In this document: positions 1 through 11,482 of the stretch, one piece after another
How the letters are laid out: each line of letters opens with the position of its first letter
Position numbering within the stretch: the first letter of the stretch is position 1
Assembly: GCA_036346225.1 (NCBI GenBank)
Contig: JARFIW010000905.1
Coordinates: 1,625,501 to 1,689,500, forward strand
Direction of reading: 5' to 3'
Length of the DNA: 64,000 nucleotides
Origin: Platerodrilus igneus
Taxonomy: Eukaryota > Arthropoda > Insecta > Coleoptera > Lycidae
Translations under genes and position numbers: made by a program
Notes under the pieces: generated by a model
What the model saw: only the letters and a program-made list of their open reading frames with translations
Database searches by the model: none
Told to the model about the DNA's origin: nothing

Positions 1-2523
1 CTTTCTAACAATCATTAGATACTGCGTGAACAGAAGCCACTTCTTAAAAAGTTTAAAGTTAACATTTTCATTTATCTAATGGAGATACATTTGTTTAATT
101 TTTTAATGAAAAATTAGCCATTGATAAGCACAGCCAATTTTTCATTTATTGGAATCAGTTTTTATTCCGAAGAAGACATGTACGAACATATTCAGAAAAT
201 TATCTTTTTGCAACTAATTTCGTAGAGTTATCAATACTCAAGGATTGAAGCATTTCAAATACTATTATTACGTATTATCTACCAACTAAGACTTTTATCT
301 TTTTTGACAAAACGTTTCGACATTATTTTTTCATATTTCTTGTTTTACTGGTATGGATCTAGACACTTATACAGACAGTCAACATGATTTTGAAAAGTCT
401 AAACTAATTTTTTTATTATAAAGATATTATTTATTTTATACGGTCATGAATACCAAGGCTAGAAAGACCTAGCTAACCTTTCCAGACTCTAATTTTGAGC
501 AACCTTAACTGCTGGAGAAACCTAGCCAACTTCTTCGGATTTAAACAGTTTTGGAACCATTGGTTAAAACATGTTAAGCCGAAATCATAATAATATCGAA
601 TTTTCTTTTTCTTTTGTCAAAGCCCTACTTAATTAAATAAACCATTCAATGACAGTTATTTTTTTACATTGAGGACACCTAATTTTTTTTGTTTAAAGTG
701 ATTACTTTTAAATTTTCTTTTGATGACTTATAAGCAAACCTTTTGCTTTAGCTTTTGAATTTAATTTTAATTTATATACGTACAGAACGCGTGCTAATTT
801 TTATTCAATAATTTGTAAAACTCAATGGGACAACGAGACGTTGACGTACTCCGCTCTTTCTCCGACTGAGTCATAATTATTTTTCTCTATATAAGACATA
901 ACCGAAGAAATACAATTTTTTTAATGGTTACCACAGTTCATCGATACTGAATATAGAACAAAAAATAATCTTATCTCAACTAGGAATTAGAACAACAACA
1001 ATTCTTTTCCTCCCTAATCCTTTTTTACATGGATTACAATTAATTAATTTTCATTCCACATTAACATTTTACTTAATATGGCACAAACCTAAATGATTTT
1101 TGATTTCATTTATACATTATTGTATATTATTTTTCCTGGAAAGTATTAACTCCAGATGACTAGGTATTATGAATAATTACCTCAGATGATTTTGCTTGTT
1201 CCAACCAAATTTCTTTAAACGACTAATACGTCATCATGTATTTAAGAAGTTTGAATGGAATTTCTAATTCACACATTTCTTTATGTTTGAATACTCTTGT
1301 TCAACTGACAGCAAACCAATCTTTTTTTCGCTGACAGCAGGATTTGAACCCGCGATTAGAGATTAAGAAACTTTATGAAATTTTATGTATAGTTTATTGT
1401 TTACATTAGCAGTTAAGAAATTTCTTTACAAATTACTATTTCTTATTTTTATTTTATTTACAACACTAATTTGTATTTTTTATTAAATTTCCTCAATTTT
1501 TTTTGAGAGATCTCACACTCTTCGTCAACCAAATCAGAGAATGTGACAACACAGTCTAAATGGCAGCAAGTCACAATAAATAGCAAATAGCTAAACGATG
1601 GCAAAAACTACTAATATTATTGACTTAGTCATGAAACCCTAACCTAACATCACCACCCAAAATGATGCAGTTTTGATTTTAAATGATTTTAATTAGATAT
1701 TTTACTACTGACTATAATCCAATACATACACATGTTCCATTTTATGTTCACTTTGGACTATACACTGTTTTACCAGAACTTATGAATGCGAAACAACGCA
1801 AAACATCGAACACGGAATATGATATTAAGTGGTCGCGAACACTTAACTTTACTTTTCTACGTCTACAACCAAATATACAAAGCCACATGCTCCAATGATT
1901 ACTTCATCGTTTTCAGCTTTATACAGCCACCACGGAGATAGTGCACAACTTTTATAAGCACAAGAGCACATAATTCCTCTTCAAAAAACTTATTTTCCTT
2001 TTTCATAAACTCCCATTCCTTATGGATATGGATACATCTTCCTTAAGACTACACACTATAGTCGAACAACCTTTCCTTGTTTTGGAACGAATTGGAACTA
2101 TTATCTTGGAACAAAATCACGAACTAGGGCTTTCACCTAAACAACATGGAACCAATTATATACTATGTAACGTGCATTTTTATAGCTTAACATTTTACGC
2201 TTTTTCCCAATTAGTAAATACATTTCTGTAACTACTATTTCTATATTTTATATTTATTAACTCCTTAGGCGAATGCATCGTATTATAATGAGAAGATTGC
2301 ATCGTTCTTGTCTTGCCGTTCGTATAGATTTTGTTCCTTATGTGGATATACAAGTCTAGATAATAGACGATAAGAGGTTGTAATAGAACGAGTTGAATAA
2401 ACAGATGAGGAGTTGTAGTTTGTTCTTGGTTCCTATATATTAATTACGTTAAAAATACTGCTTCTTCTTTGCTTTGACAATAGTGAGAATTAATGCGGTA
2501 TCAATTTTCGAATTGTTCATGAA
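1..2523. other. AT-rich intergenic DNA
   Basis: No gene is supported here. The open frames of about 70 codons at 1683-1898 and 2022-2231 have no recognisable domain and are expected by chance in such AT-rich DNA. The only structured item is a tRNA-3'-half-like stretch at 1330-1372, listed separately. Confidence 0.6.
1330..1372 (-). other. tRNA 3'-half-like sequence
   Basis: On the minus strand there is a B-box/T-arm-like core (GGTTCAAATCC) followed by CTGTCAGC, which resembles the end of a tRNA acceptor stem. I find no matching 5' half (D arm, A box) within the next 100 bases, so this is a tRNA fragment, a SINE remnant or chance, not a functional tRNA gene. Confidence 0.3.
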
Positions 2524-2814
2524 CCTGTTAAGACAGGTTTTTGTCAGCGAAGGCGATCTTTTTTTCTTTGGGTCTCCACGTCCGCCCTTAGAAATTTGCC
2601 ATGCCATTAACATGAATCAATCTGGACTTGGTGGCGCCTGTTTGTTTTAGTTTGAGTGTGACCCCCCCCCCCACAGATTTCGACTTACCCCCATTGTTCA
2701 TAGCTCTACCCAAGGAATAGACCCTAGTTACGTCGGAAGACTTTGTTTTGCAGACACCTAACTTGGAGCGTGGTAATTATAAAGTAGGAGAAGAGTAAAA
2801 AAAAAACGGCAGCA
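2524..2814 (+). repeat. 5' LTR remnant of Gypsy-1
   Basis: It is nearly identical to 10551-10831. Differences are mainly homopolymer lengths (C run near 2663, T run near 2570, A run near 2800) and single substitutions. It ends ...GGCAGCA, 1 nt before the PBS. Homology to the 3' LTR stops abruptly at CCTGTTAAGACAGG. Confidence 0.85.
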
Positions 2815-2815
2815 C

Positions 2816-2837
2816 TGGCGCCGGCAACGTTTGGGGC
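2816..2837 (+). other. Primer binding site of Gypsy-1
   Basis: TGGCGCCGGCAACGTTTGGG follows the LTR end directly. TGG plus CGCC and an ACGT...GGG pattern resemble the complement of a tRNA-Lys 3' end (inference from known tRNA-Lys-primed elements), with mismatches. Confidence 0.7.
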
Positions 2838-2838
2838 C

Positions 2839-2967
2839 TCGAAATTTGTTTGTTCATAATTTGATTTACCTCGAAATTTGTTTGTTCCTAATTTGATTTA
2901 GCTAGAAATTTGTTTGTTCATAATTTAATGTATTTCGAAACTAGTTTACTTAAAATTTGGTTGCGTT
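2839..2967 (+). repeat. 32-bp tandem repeat after the PBS
   Basis: Three clear copies and a fourth, weaker copy of a unit starting gaaatttgtttgttcata, with the gaaat/gaaac starts at 2841, 2873, 2905 and about 2936. It lies in the 5' untranslated leader of Gypsy-1 and decays towards gag. Confidence 0.75.
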
Positions 2968-3253
2968 GAAAATGGTTAGTTCAAAGTCTGTTTTGCACTG
3001 AAGTTTGGTTGTTTGAAAGATTGGTTGTAACATTAACCCCCATACAGTCAATTGATTAACTTGGTCGAATCTATTTTTGACTTTTGTTCTATTTTGACCC
3101 CATATAATTTTTTTGATATTGTTTTGGCAAAAATTATTTTACCAAAAACACCTTTTGATTTTTGCCTTTAGTAGTACGAATTTGTTTTGATAACTTTTGT
3201 AAGGTTCAGATCAGTTAGATTTATCGGTTTGATTCCATTAGGCTTGAGTAATC

Positions 3254-4402
3254 ATGTCGGAAAAATTCCAAATTGTTTGTCTACTTAAAGAAGAATTGGA
3301 GTATGAGCTGAGAATCAGAGGAGTGGTGAGTGAGAGACCAGTGTTGGAGAAAAGGAAAATTTTAGGTAGATTGTTAGCTAAAGAAATAGATAAGCCTGGT
3401 TGTTTGATTGATCTTTCGTGTTATGAAGTAGACTTTGCAACGGAAAGTAAAGAAATTTCAGTTTCAGTCGAGTCAGTTCGTAATGTTGTGTCCGAATTTG
3501 AAGGTGACTCATCAGACTCAATTTATAGGAGAGCTTGTTCAAGGTTAAACCACCTTTTGGGGCGAGTTAAGCGCATGAAAATTCCTTCAATAAATTCAGA
3601 GGAAGCAAGTAAGTTCAGAAATGAGACCGTAGCAACGATATTAACCCTTGAAGCTGAGTTATACGATAAAATCAATAAAAGTACAGAGTCCACCTATTTG
3701 GATCGGTCCGTTGTAGTATCTCCTTCAGTTGCTAGTGCACCTATTCATTCGACTTCGTATGTAACGCCTTCCGTACCTATAGGTTCATGGCCTGTAAAAT
3801 TCTCAGGTGATCCCAAACAACTATATTCATTTTTAGATATAGTTAGTGATTTAGCACAATCTCGTAAGGTACCCGAAGCTGATTTATTTGGATCAGCATG
3901 TGAACTTTTTGTGGGTGACGCTTTAGTTTGGTTTAGAACAGTAAAAAATTCATTAAGAGACTGGAACTCCTTGTTAGAACGTTTAAGGAAAGATTTTCTA
4001 CCTGGTTCTTCAGATGATGACATTTGGGAAAAGATCAGAAATCGTCGTCAAGGTAAAGACGAAAGGATTATTTTATTTGTCGCGCATATGCAAACCCTGT
4101 TTAGTAGACTGACCAACGAGCCAGCAGAAGTTACTAAAGTTAAGATGATAAGAAGAAATTTGGTTCCTGAATATATTTCAGCACTTGCATTGTCGGACAT
4201 TCAAGATTTGTCTACCTTAGTAAATTTATGTAAAAGGTTAGAAGAAGCTTCTTTGATGAAACTAAACTTGGTTTCAGCATCTTCTAGTAAACCTAACAAG
4301 ATTTGCAACCCCTCTAAGCATCCATTTGAGAACAAACATCCTGGGTTGAATGAAAAAGTTTGTGCTGTTAAGAGTAGGCTCTTTGGAGTCCTCAGTTTGT
4401 AA
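3254..4402 (+). pseudogene. Gag of Gypsy-1 (capsid part)
   Basis: A 382-codon frame, the longest upstream of pol. Residues ~175-345 have the Ty3/Gypsy capsid pattern: WPVKFSG, a helical region with ALVWFRTVKNS and a WNSLLERLRKDFLP motif, then IWEKIRNRRQGKDERI and a leucine-rich helix. The N-terminal 150 residues are charged and helical. The frame leaves the natural reading path near 4385, so the nucleocapsid lies in another frame (next entry). The start was taken as the first ATG, about 430 nt after the PBS. It would form the particle shell and package the RNA; here it is a broken copy. Confidence 0.85.
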
Positions 4403-4565
4403 TTCCTTTAGTCCCGACAAGAGAAATAATTTTGTTTGTTGGAATTGCTCCCGTAGTGGACATTGGTTTAGAGATTGTAGAGCAACCAGAAAGATTTTTT
4501 GTTTTGGATGTGGTCGAAAAGGCGTTAAGGCAACGTCATGTCCACAATGTTCAAAAAACCAGTAA
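4350..4565 (+). pseudogene. Nucleocapsid zinc knuckles of Gypsy-1
   Basis: This frame encodes a CCHC knuckle CWNCSRSGHWFRDC (CX2CX4HX4C) and, 14 residues later, a second Cys cluster CFGCGRKGVKATSCPQC in which the usual His is not in place. It overlaps the end of the capsid frame in a different phase and is its natural C-terminus, separated by a frame change near 4385. Known role of the family: RNA binding and packaging. Confidence 0.8.
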
Positions 4566-4906
4566 GGCGGCAGGCGCATAGTGGTCGGCATCCTGTTCCG
4601 CGTAATAAGGCCATGGTTATGATTTGTAAACAAGAAAAATACTTTTGTAAAGACGAGTGGTCGAGATGTCTTACAGTTGTTAAAAATTTTTGTCAGGACT
4701 CTCCGAAGCCTAGGAATAATACTTTGTTCATTGAGAAGCAGTGTGATAATCGACCTTACATTATGGTGAAGTTAATGGATAGAGACATTACCGGTCTTCT
4801 AGATTCGGGATGCACTACCTCAGTGGTAGGATCCTTAGCTCTTTCAATTATTAGGAAATTAGACTTGAAAATTTTAGTTCAGCAAAACAGGTATTACTAC
4901 AGCTGA
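4538..4906 (+). pseudogene. Aspartic protease of Gypsy-1, N part
   Basis: The active-site motif LLDSGCTTSVVG is visible at about residues 85-96 (DSG in place of the more usual DTG; both are functional in retropepsins). The frame closes at 4906, and the second half of the protease (FIFGSDFAKLFGVVADF, about 5009-5060) is in the next frame, so one frame change lies near 4890. Upstream residues are a basic linker. Confidence 0.8.
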
Positions 4907-4940
4907 TGGTTCAATAAAGTCTGTTGTAGGCTCAGTTGAT

Positions 4941-5797
4941 TTGCCAATTTGTATAGGTAATGACTGCCGTATCCTTAATGCATTAGTGGTTCCGTCCCTA
5001 CCTCACACCTTTATCTTCGGTAGTGACTTTGCAAAATTATTTGGTGTAGTTGCTGATTTTAGAAGTAATAATTGGTTTATCCAAAGTAACATTGGGAACG
5101 ACATTGGGTATATAGGTTCGTCTTACATCCCTTTGAACACTAAAGATTCCTTATTTGGTTTACATGACCTTTCAGATGCTCAATGTGTGCAAGCACAAAA
5201 GTTGATAAGCTCATTTAGTGAGATTAGCAGCGACGATAGATTGGGACGAACTCACCTAATTGAAATGGACATAGACACAGGCAATGCCAAACCCTTCCAT
5301 AAGAAACCATATGTCATGTCACCATATATGAGTAAGATATTGAATGAGGAGTTGGACGACATGCTTAGACTTAAAGTTATAGAACCGTGTACTAGTCCGT
5401 GGTCCTCTCCAGTTTTGTTGGTTAAGAAAGCAGATGGAGAATATCGTTTCTGTTTTGATGGTAGAACCCTGAACGACTTAACTGTTCATGATTCGTACCC
5501 CCTTGCGAACGTAGATAGAATTCTCAATATGTTGAGAGGTGCGAACTACATTTCGTCACTTGATTTGAGAAAATCGTTTTGGCAAATCCTCTTAGTGAGT
5601 CGTCTAAGGATAAGACTGCCTTCAGTGTTATTTCACGAGGACAATTTAGATTTACATGCATGCCATTTGGATTGAAGAATGCTGCGCAGACACAACAGCG
5701 TTTAGTAGATGCGATTTTTGGTCCACGTTTTGAACCCCATGTATTTTGCTATTTGGACGACATAATATTATGTTCGTCATCTTTGAAGAACACCTAA
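4941..5797 (+). pseudogene. Protease end and RT fingers/palm of Gypsy-1
   Basis: Two overlapping frames (4941-5675 and 5579-5797) share this stretch. The first gives the protease tail, then RT motifs: the proline-rich entry, MLRLKVIEPCTSPWSSPVLL, the palm start EYRFCFDGRTLND and SLDLRKSFWQI. After a frame change near 5590 the second gives FRFTCMPFGLKNA and the catalytic YLDD at 5750-5761, both intact as motifs. A further frame change follows the YLDD box near 5785. Confidence 0.85.
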
Positions 5798-7869
5798 AGT
5801 TATTGGTAGAGGTTAAGCAACGTTTAAAAGAAGCTAACCTTACTATAAACATAAGTAAATGTGAATTTTTTAAAAAGACACTTAAATTTTTGGGTTATAT
5901 AGTAGGTTCTAACTCACTTCGTACAGATCCCGATAAGGTGTCGGCAATGGTTAACTTTCCTCGTCCGAAAACCACAACGGAGATTAAAAGGTTTATAGGA
6001 ATGTGCAGCTGGTACCGTCGCTTTATAAAGAATTTTTCGTCATTAGTTTCGCCTATCAATGACCTCATTAAGAGTAAGAAAAAAGGTCAAACTGTAAACT
6101 GGAGTGCGGAAGCAGAAAATTCATTTGTGCGGATCAAGCAAGCATTAGTTTCTGCACCTCTTCTTTCGCAGCCAGACTACTCGGCACCCTTTATTGTTGA
6201 GTGTGACGCAAGCAACACTGGGTTAGGAGCTGTTTTGATACAAAATGTAAAAGGAGAAGAGCGTGTAATTTCGTACGCAAGTAAAACCCTGAGCCGTACA
6301 GAGCGCAATTATTCCACCACAGAAAGAGAGTGTTTAGCAGTTATCTTTGCAATTGAGAAATTTCGTCCGTGGGTGGAAGGAGTTCGCTTCACAGTTGTCA
6401 CTGATAATTTTTCGTTACTTTGGTTGAGTAATCTTCAGAATCCAACTGGAAAACTTGCCAGATGGTCAGTTCGATTAAGGCAACATTCATTTGATTTGGT
6501 GCATAGGAAAGGAAAGTTTAATATAGTCCCAGATTGTCTTAGTCGTGGTGTTCCCTTAGAAAATCTAGAAGTTAATTTAGTAGAGATTAAACTTGATGGT
6601 GTAGACTTGTGGTATCAATCTTTGAGAAAGAAAATTTTGTTGTCGCCCAAAAGCTACCCACAATGGAAAGTGGAAGATGGGTTTATTTATAAGTTTATAC
6701 CTTCCCTATTACCGCATTCGGCGAATGTTGTAGAGTGGAAGTACTTAGTGCCAAAATCTCAGCGTATAGATGTCATTAAATCATGTCATGACCCCCCTTC
6801 AGCAGGACATTTTGGTTCTTTAAAAACTTTGTCTCGTGTCCAAGAATTATATTATTGGCCAAAGATGATCTTTGACGTACGTAAATTTTGTAGGAAATGT
6901 TTGATTTGTGGTGCTCAAAAACCACCCAATAAAGGCCCCCTTGGGATGATGGGAAAGGAGAAAGAGGTTGGACTACCGTTCCAAACCATTGCTTTAGATT
7001 TGATGGGTCCGTTTCCTCGTTCCAAACGCGGACATAAATGGCTTTTAGTTGTTGGTGATTGGTTCTCGAAATATTCGATTTTGCAACCTTTGCGTAGTGC
7101 CACGGCACATTTGATTGAGAAATTTTTGGAAGAAAAAGTATTTCTTGTCTACGGTGTACCACAGTTTGTTATTTGTGATAATGGTCCACAATTAATTGGA
7201 CGTATTTTTAAAGCTTTGTGTGCAAGGTACGAAATTCAAAAGATTTGGTATAATGCTGTTTATGCTCCCCAATGCAATTTTGTGGAAAGAATCAATAAGA
7301 CAGTTGGTACAGCAATCCGTTCATACGTAGAAGGACATGATACGTGGGATAATGAGATATCAAAGATCCAATACGCAATCAACTCAGCAAAACATGAGTC
7401 CACCAACTATTCTCCAAATTTTTTAGTCTTTGGTCGTCAGGTACCCTTAAGTGGAAAAGCTTATAATGATAATTTTAAACCCGGTGAGGATGTTGATGTC
7501 GTCTCCAGCAGTAGACCGTCTTATGTTCTGGATCGTCAACTTTTGTTTGATATTTTTGGAAATGTCCGTGAAAATTTGCATGTAGCTTATCAACGTTCGA
7601 GTAAACGCTACAATCTTAGGAGAAGAGACATTTCATTCCGAGTCGGAGAGTGTGTTTGGAGAGCTAATAAGGTCCTCTCGAGTGCTAGTGATAAATTCTC
7701 CGCTAAGTTAGCGCCGAAGTTTGTTTTGAGTAGAGTTCGAAAAAAACATTCCAATTTAGTGTACGAGTTAGAGAACGAAGATGGAACTAGAGCAGGGAAA
7801 TGGCACGTAAAGGACTTGAAACCAGTTGAAGCATCGTATCCAAATGAAAATGATGATCCTGACGATTAG
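5746..7869 (+). pseudogene. RT thumb, RNase H and integrase of Gypsy-1
   Basis: A long open frame of 707 codons, the best preserved part of the element. It shows RT connection motifs (FLGYIVGS, FIGMCSWYRRFIKNFS), RNase H (VECDASNTGLGAVL, STTERECLAVI, VVTDNFSLLW), the integrase HHCC zinc region (GHFGSLKTL ... CRKCLIC) and the DDE core (ALDLMGPF, ICDNGPQ, and APQCNFVERINKTV with the Glu). The C-terminus (GKWHVKDLKPV) is the usual Gypsy tail. The stop at 7867-7869 is followed by non-coding sequence; no envelope frame exists. Confidence 0.9.
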
Positions 7870-8361
7870 TTCCGGTCCGGTCATCTCTTTGATGTTAAGT
7901 AATACAGTAGTGGTTTGTTTTGTTTTATTACGATTTTGATTTAGTGTCGTTTCACTAATTTTGAGTATTTTGTTTGAAAAGTGAAATAAGTGGTTAGAGA
8001 TTTTGTAGGTTTTGTAGGTTTTGTAGGTTTGAGGTGTGCCTTGGTGTGCACGCTGGTCGTTTTGCTCGCGCGTTATTCAGAGATGTGTTTAGAAGATGTC
8101 TTTAACAGATATCTTTACAATGTAGAAGTAGGTGGGCTATTTAATTGTTAGTCCTGATTTCTACATATCTAAGTAGAGAGAATATTAGTTTATTCTTTCC
8201 TTGTTTTTTTGACCGTTCGAAATTCTTTGGTTTGATAAGGTCAAAGTTGGCTTGGTGAGTCGCACCATTTAGTCCATCACTAATGAGATCTGTTGTTTGT
8301 TGGAACTTAGTGATAGGATAATCAGTAGGGCGTAGGAGATTACAGCCCTATCTGGTTCAAT
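7870..8361 (+). other. Post-pol non-coding region of Gypsy-1
   Basis: No gene seen. Contains a minor direct repeat (tttgtagg repeated three times near 8000-8030). Leads into the 80-bp tandem array. Confidence 0.6.
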
Positions 8362-8645
8362 TTTGTATTTGAATTTGTTAAGTAACCTTATGGTTAGGTT
8401 ACCTTCGTTTTGATTATCTCTTTGTAATAAAGTGATAATACTTTGTATTTGAATTTGTTAAGTAACCTTATGGTTAGGTTACCTTCGTTTTGATTATCTC
8501 TTTGTAATAAAGTGATAATACTTTGTATTTGAATTTGTTAAGTAACCTTATGGTTAGGTTACCTTCGTTTTGATTATCTCTTTGTAATAAAGTGATAATA
8601 CTTTGTATTTGAATTTGTTAAGTAACCTTATGGTTAGGTTACCTT
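8362..8645 (+). repeat. 80-bp tandem repeat with stem-loop
   Basis: About 3.5 copies, virtually identical, with gaatttgtta at 8371, 8451, 8531 and 8611. Each unit holds the inverted repeat GTAACC ttatggtta GGTTAC, able to form a short hairpin, and an AATAAAGTGATAAT stretch. Located between the pol stop and the polypurine tract. Confidence 0.95.
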
Positions 8646-9185
8646 TTGATTTTGCTGTATAATACTTTGTATTTGTCAACCTTATAGTGATAATATTTTG
8701 AATAGTTATGCTGTTTTGATGAGCAAGCATTCCTTTTTTTGTAGAGGGAGAGCTAATTGAGCTCCAGGAAGTGAAGTTTTTTTTGTGGAATTTGAAATAA
8801 ATTGTAAAATGTTTGGTTACAGGTCGTAAATATTAGCCTTGTTAGAAGTAAGAACCTCAAGTTAAAGAATTATTGTGAATTTGAATTTTTTTTGTTCCGT
8901 GGAGTGTTTGACTTTCTAATTTGACCCCCTCCCAATTTTGATTAATACCGATTGTGACTCCCCGATTTTGTCTCCCGATGGACGTCAGGTACACGTAGTT
9001 ACCAACACACTCGCATTTGTAAATATTTGTCTCCCCCATTTGAATAAATTCATAAAAAATTGCATTGATAATTAGGAAGATAGAAAAGGCTAGTATAAAT
9101 ATAATAAAAAAATAAAAAATTTTTTTTGTATTTGTTATATTTGAAGTTTATTCCTTACAAAAAAAAAAAAAAAAAATTTTCTTTT
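8646..9185 (+). other. Gypsy-1 3' internal non-coding region
   Basis: No gene seen; AT-rich, with a poly-A/T stretch at about 9159-9177 just before the polypurine tract. A minus-strand open frame at 8857-9039 has no recognisable content. Confidence 0.5.
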
Positions 9186-9198
9186 AGGAAAGGGGTAG
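9186..9198 (+). other. Polypurine tract of Gypsy-1
   Basis: aggaaaggggtag lies immediately before TGTAACA, the expected TG start of the 3' LTR. Family knowledge: this primes plus-strand DNA synthesis. It is the main evidence that the 3' LTR starts at 9199 and not at the point where the two LTR copies start matching (10551). Confidence 0.75.
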
Positions 9199-10831
9199 TG
9201 TAACAATTTTATTTTCGAATTAATAAATCTCTTCATTAAAGGTACAACGAATATTAAAACACCTTTATTAACTAAAGTAGTAATACGGGTAACAATCAAA
9301 TTTTTACATTAAAACAGTATCTAGATTCGTTAGTCTATTTGTTTTGGATGTCGGTGTATTCCACAGCCACTTGCACGCGCGTTGAGAGGATTGACAACCC
9401 CCCTCGGGACCCTCCCACCATGCAAGAACGCGGGAGAGGCACTCGTCGATAGGTAAAAGCAGCAACAACATGTTTACGAAGACAATGGCGAGTGACCTGC
9501 GGGTCGCATTAATTGTGAGACGCACTTTCTGAGTAACGCGCAACGAAGACTTACAAACTACGCAACGAAAACTTATAAAACTACGTGAAGAAAATTAGGT
9601 ACACGCAAGGCTTAGGAATGCAAACTTAAAGTTACAACTAAGATTAAACGAATTTGAATCAATGTTAAGAAACCCACTTCACTTCAACACCTGTATTTAG
9701 AGGATGGAAAGCAGGAATAATTAGTTGCAGATTCCGCACAGCGATGCAGTTCCCAATCTAGCCAAGGAAAGCAGCCCGGGGTTTGGTTCGTAGTAGCTTT
9801 AAGGAATTCTTCTGTGCTTCATTCTGAAAGCACGTTATTTTGTTTTGTTACTTAGAAGTACGAATTTGTTATTCAGTTTATTTGTTGCTAAGCTGGTTTT
9901 CTCCAGTATCAAATTTAAATTTCACTCAGTTTAGTAGATATGTGACAACACGTGGCTTCGGCATAAAATAACAGCTGCGGCTACGTCATTTGTTTGTTTG
10001 AAATATGCTGTCAACAATTGCACTATTGCAAGCAGATGTTTAGTATTACATTACTACCACCTTTGATAAAAAAGAAAGAGAATATCTTCGTGAACATTTC
10101 GACTTCAAATCGATTTTAGTACTTTTAACTTAACGAGAAATTTTTGTATATTAATTTGTAACTGACCTAAACAGATCTGAATGGGTTAGAAAACATTAGT
10201 GTAACCAGTCACACTGTGTTGTAATATATTTGAGTAAGAATCAAGTTGATAAACCTTACGTTAATTTTTCAAGTAATTCAAGTATTCATTTAATTTTATT
10301 GCATTGAATTTTATTTACAGAAGCAAAAAATTCTTTCTAGTAAATTAATAATCCACGCTTAAAGTCTTTTTATTCTGATCTAGTTTGATCAGACCTGACA
10401 ACCAAAAAGCAATAAGAATTAAATTTTGATGCTACCCTTATGTAGAAAATATTCTTTTTGCATTTTTAGGCATATTTGAGGGACACAAACAGTGTTCCCA
10501 TTTTCTATGTGACTTAATTATTATTCTTCCTTACAGGAACAGCGTCTTATCCTGTTAAGACAGGTTTTGTCAGCGAAGGCGATCTTTTTCTTTGGGTCTC
10601 CACGTCCGCCCTTAGAAATTTGCCATGCCATTAACATGAATCAATCTGGACTTGGTGGCGCCTGTTTGTTTTAGTTTGAGTGTGACCCCCATAGATTTCG
10701 ACTTACCCCCATTGCTCATAGCTCTACCCAAGGAATAGACCCTAGTTACGTCGGAAGACTTTGTTTTGCAGACACCTAACTTGGAGCGTGGTAATTATAA
10801 AGTAGGAGAAGAGTAAAAAAAAACGGCAGCA
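9199..10831 (+). repeat. 3' LTR of Gypsy-1 (about 1.6 kb)
   Basis: It starts TGTAACAATTTT after the polypurine tract and ends ...CGGCAGCA, like the 5' remnant. Only 10551-10831 has a counterpart at the 5' end; 9199-10550 is unmatched and could be the true LTR body or could contain an insertion. It includes a more GC-rich stretch at 9350-9500. Open frames here (e.g. minus 9304-9543) look like chance. Confidence 0.6.
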
Positions 10832-11482
10832 ACAGTGACCAGAAACATTTTCAATAAATTAAATTTGATCACTGATATATGTGTATTCTAATTCGTTCAT
10901 ATTATAGCTATTAATGTAACAAGATTATTATGTGAATTATAATAATTGAGGATAGCCGAGTCGCCTGCCAACATCTGAGATGGATTTAATTTGCTAATAA
11001 ACGAGTTCATTCAAAGCTTTATCATATCATTGGCAACTTTAAAATTTAAAATTGTCAAATTTTTAGGTTTATGTTTGAAAACTCACGATTTTGAAGTTTG
11101 TATGTTAATAAGTCTTTTTTTTTAAATTTGTATCAAAGGTAGTATATGGCTTTGTAACTAATGTATTATGACGTATCTAACGTATTATGATACTCATAAT
11201 TATCAATAAAAATTTAACAAAATGAATCTATAATAGTCAATGATACGATAAATAATATAATAACGTGTTCGTAAACAGTACTTTATTTATCGAAGAAAAA
11301 ATTTATTTACATAGTCTTTACTCTTTACATGTTTATACTGTATAAAAATATTTTTTCCTACAACAATTATTTTACAGAATTCAAATTAATATATAAATCA
11401 AAGTTATTGAAATTTACCTACAAAACATATTAGAAACCTAAACTTCCTATACAAAGATTAGAACTTGTATTATAATACTTAC
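10832..11482. other. AT-rich DNA, no gene
   Basis: Nothing recognisable. It would be the intron side of the THAP exon (donor GTAAGT on the minus strand at 11477-11482); no second THAP exon is visible in it. Confidence 0.5.

Larger units (their letters stand above)
2524..10831 (+). mobile_element. Decayed Ty3/Gypsy LTR retrotransposon (Gypsy-1)
   Basis: The order is LTR remnant, tRNA-Lys-like PBS, gag, zinc knuckles, aspartic protease, RT, RNase H, integrase, tandem repeats, polypurine tract and LTR, i.e. a canonical Ty3/Gypsy order with no env-like frame. Coding passes through at least five frame changes, so it cannot make Gag-Pol. The 291-bp 5' LTR piece (2524-2814) matches only the last 281 bp of the 1.6-kb 3' LTR (10551-10831), so the 5' LTR is truncated or the 3' LTR has gained sequence. 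I see no matching target duplications (gaacc before 2524/2526, acagt after 10831). Confidence 0.9.

Noticed and set aside
1180..2523. A full-length but diverged 5' LTR for Gypsy-1
   Set aside because: Apart from a 12-bp match (atgtgacaacac near 1540 and 9940) I could not follow homology to 9199-10550.
6776..7162. Minus-strand 128-codon frame
   Set aside because: Shadow of the Gypsy-1 integrase on the plus strand.
8362..8645. CRISPR-like direct repeats
   Set aside because: Contiguous 80-bp units without unique spacers, in a eukaryotic retroelement.
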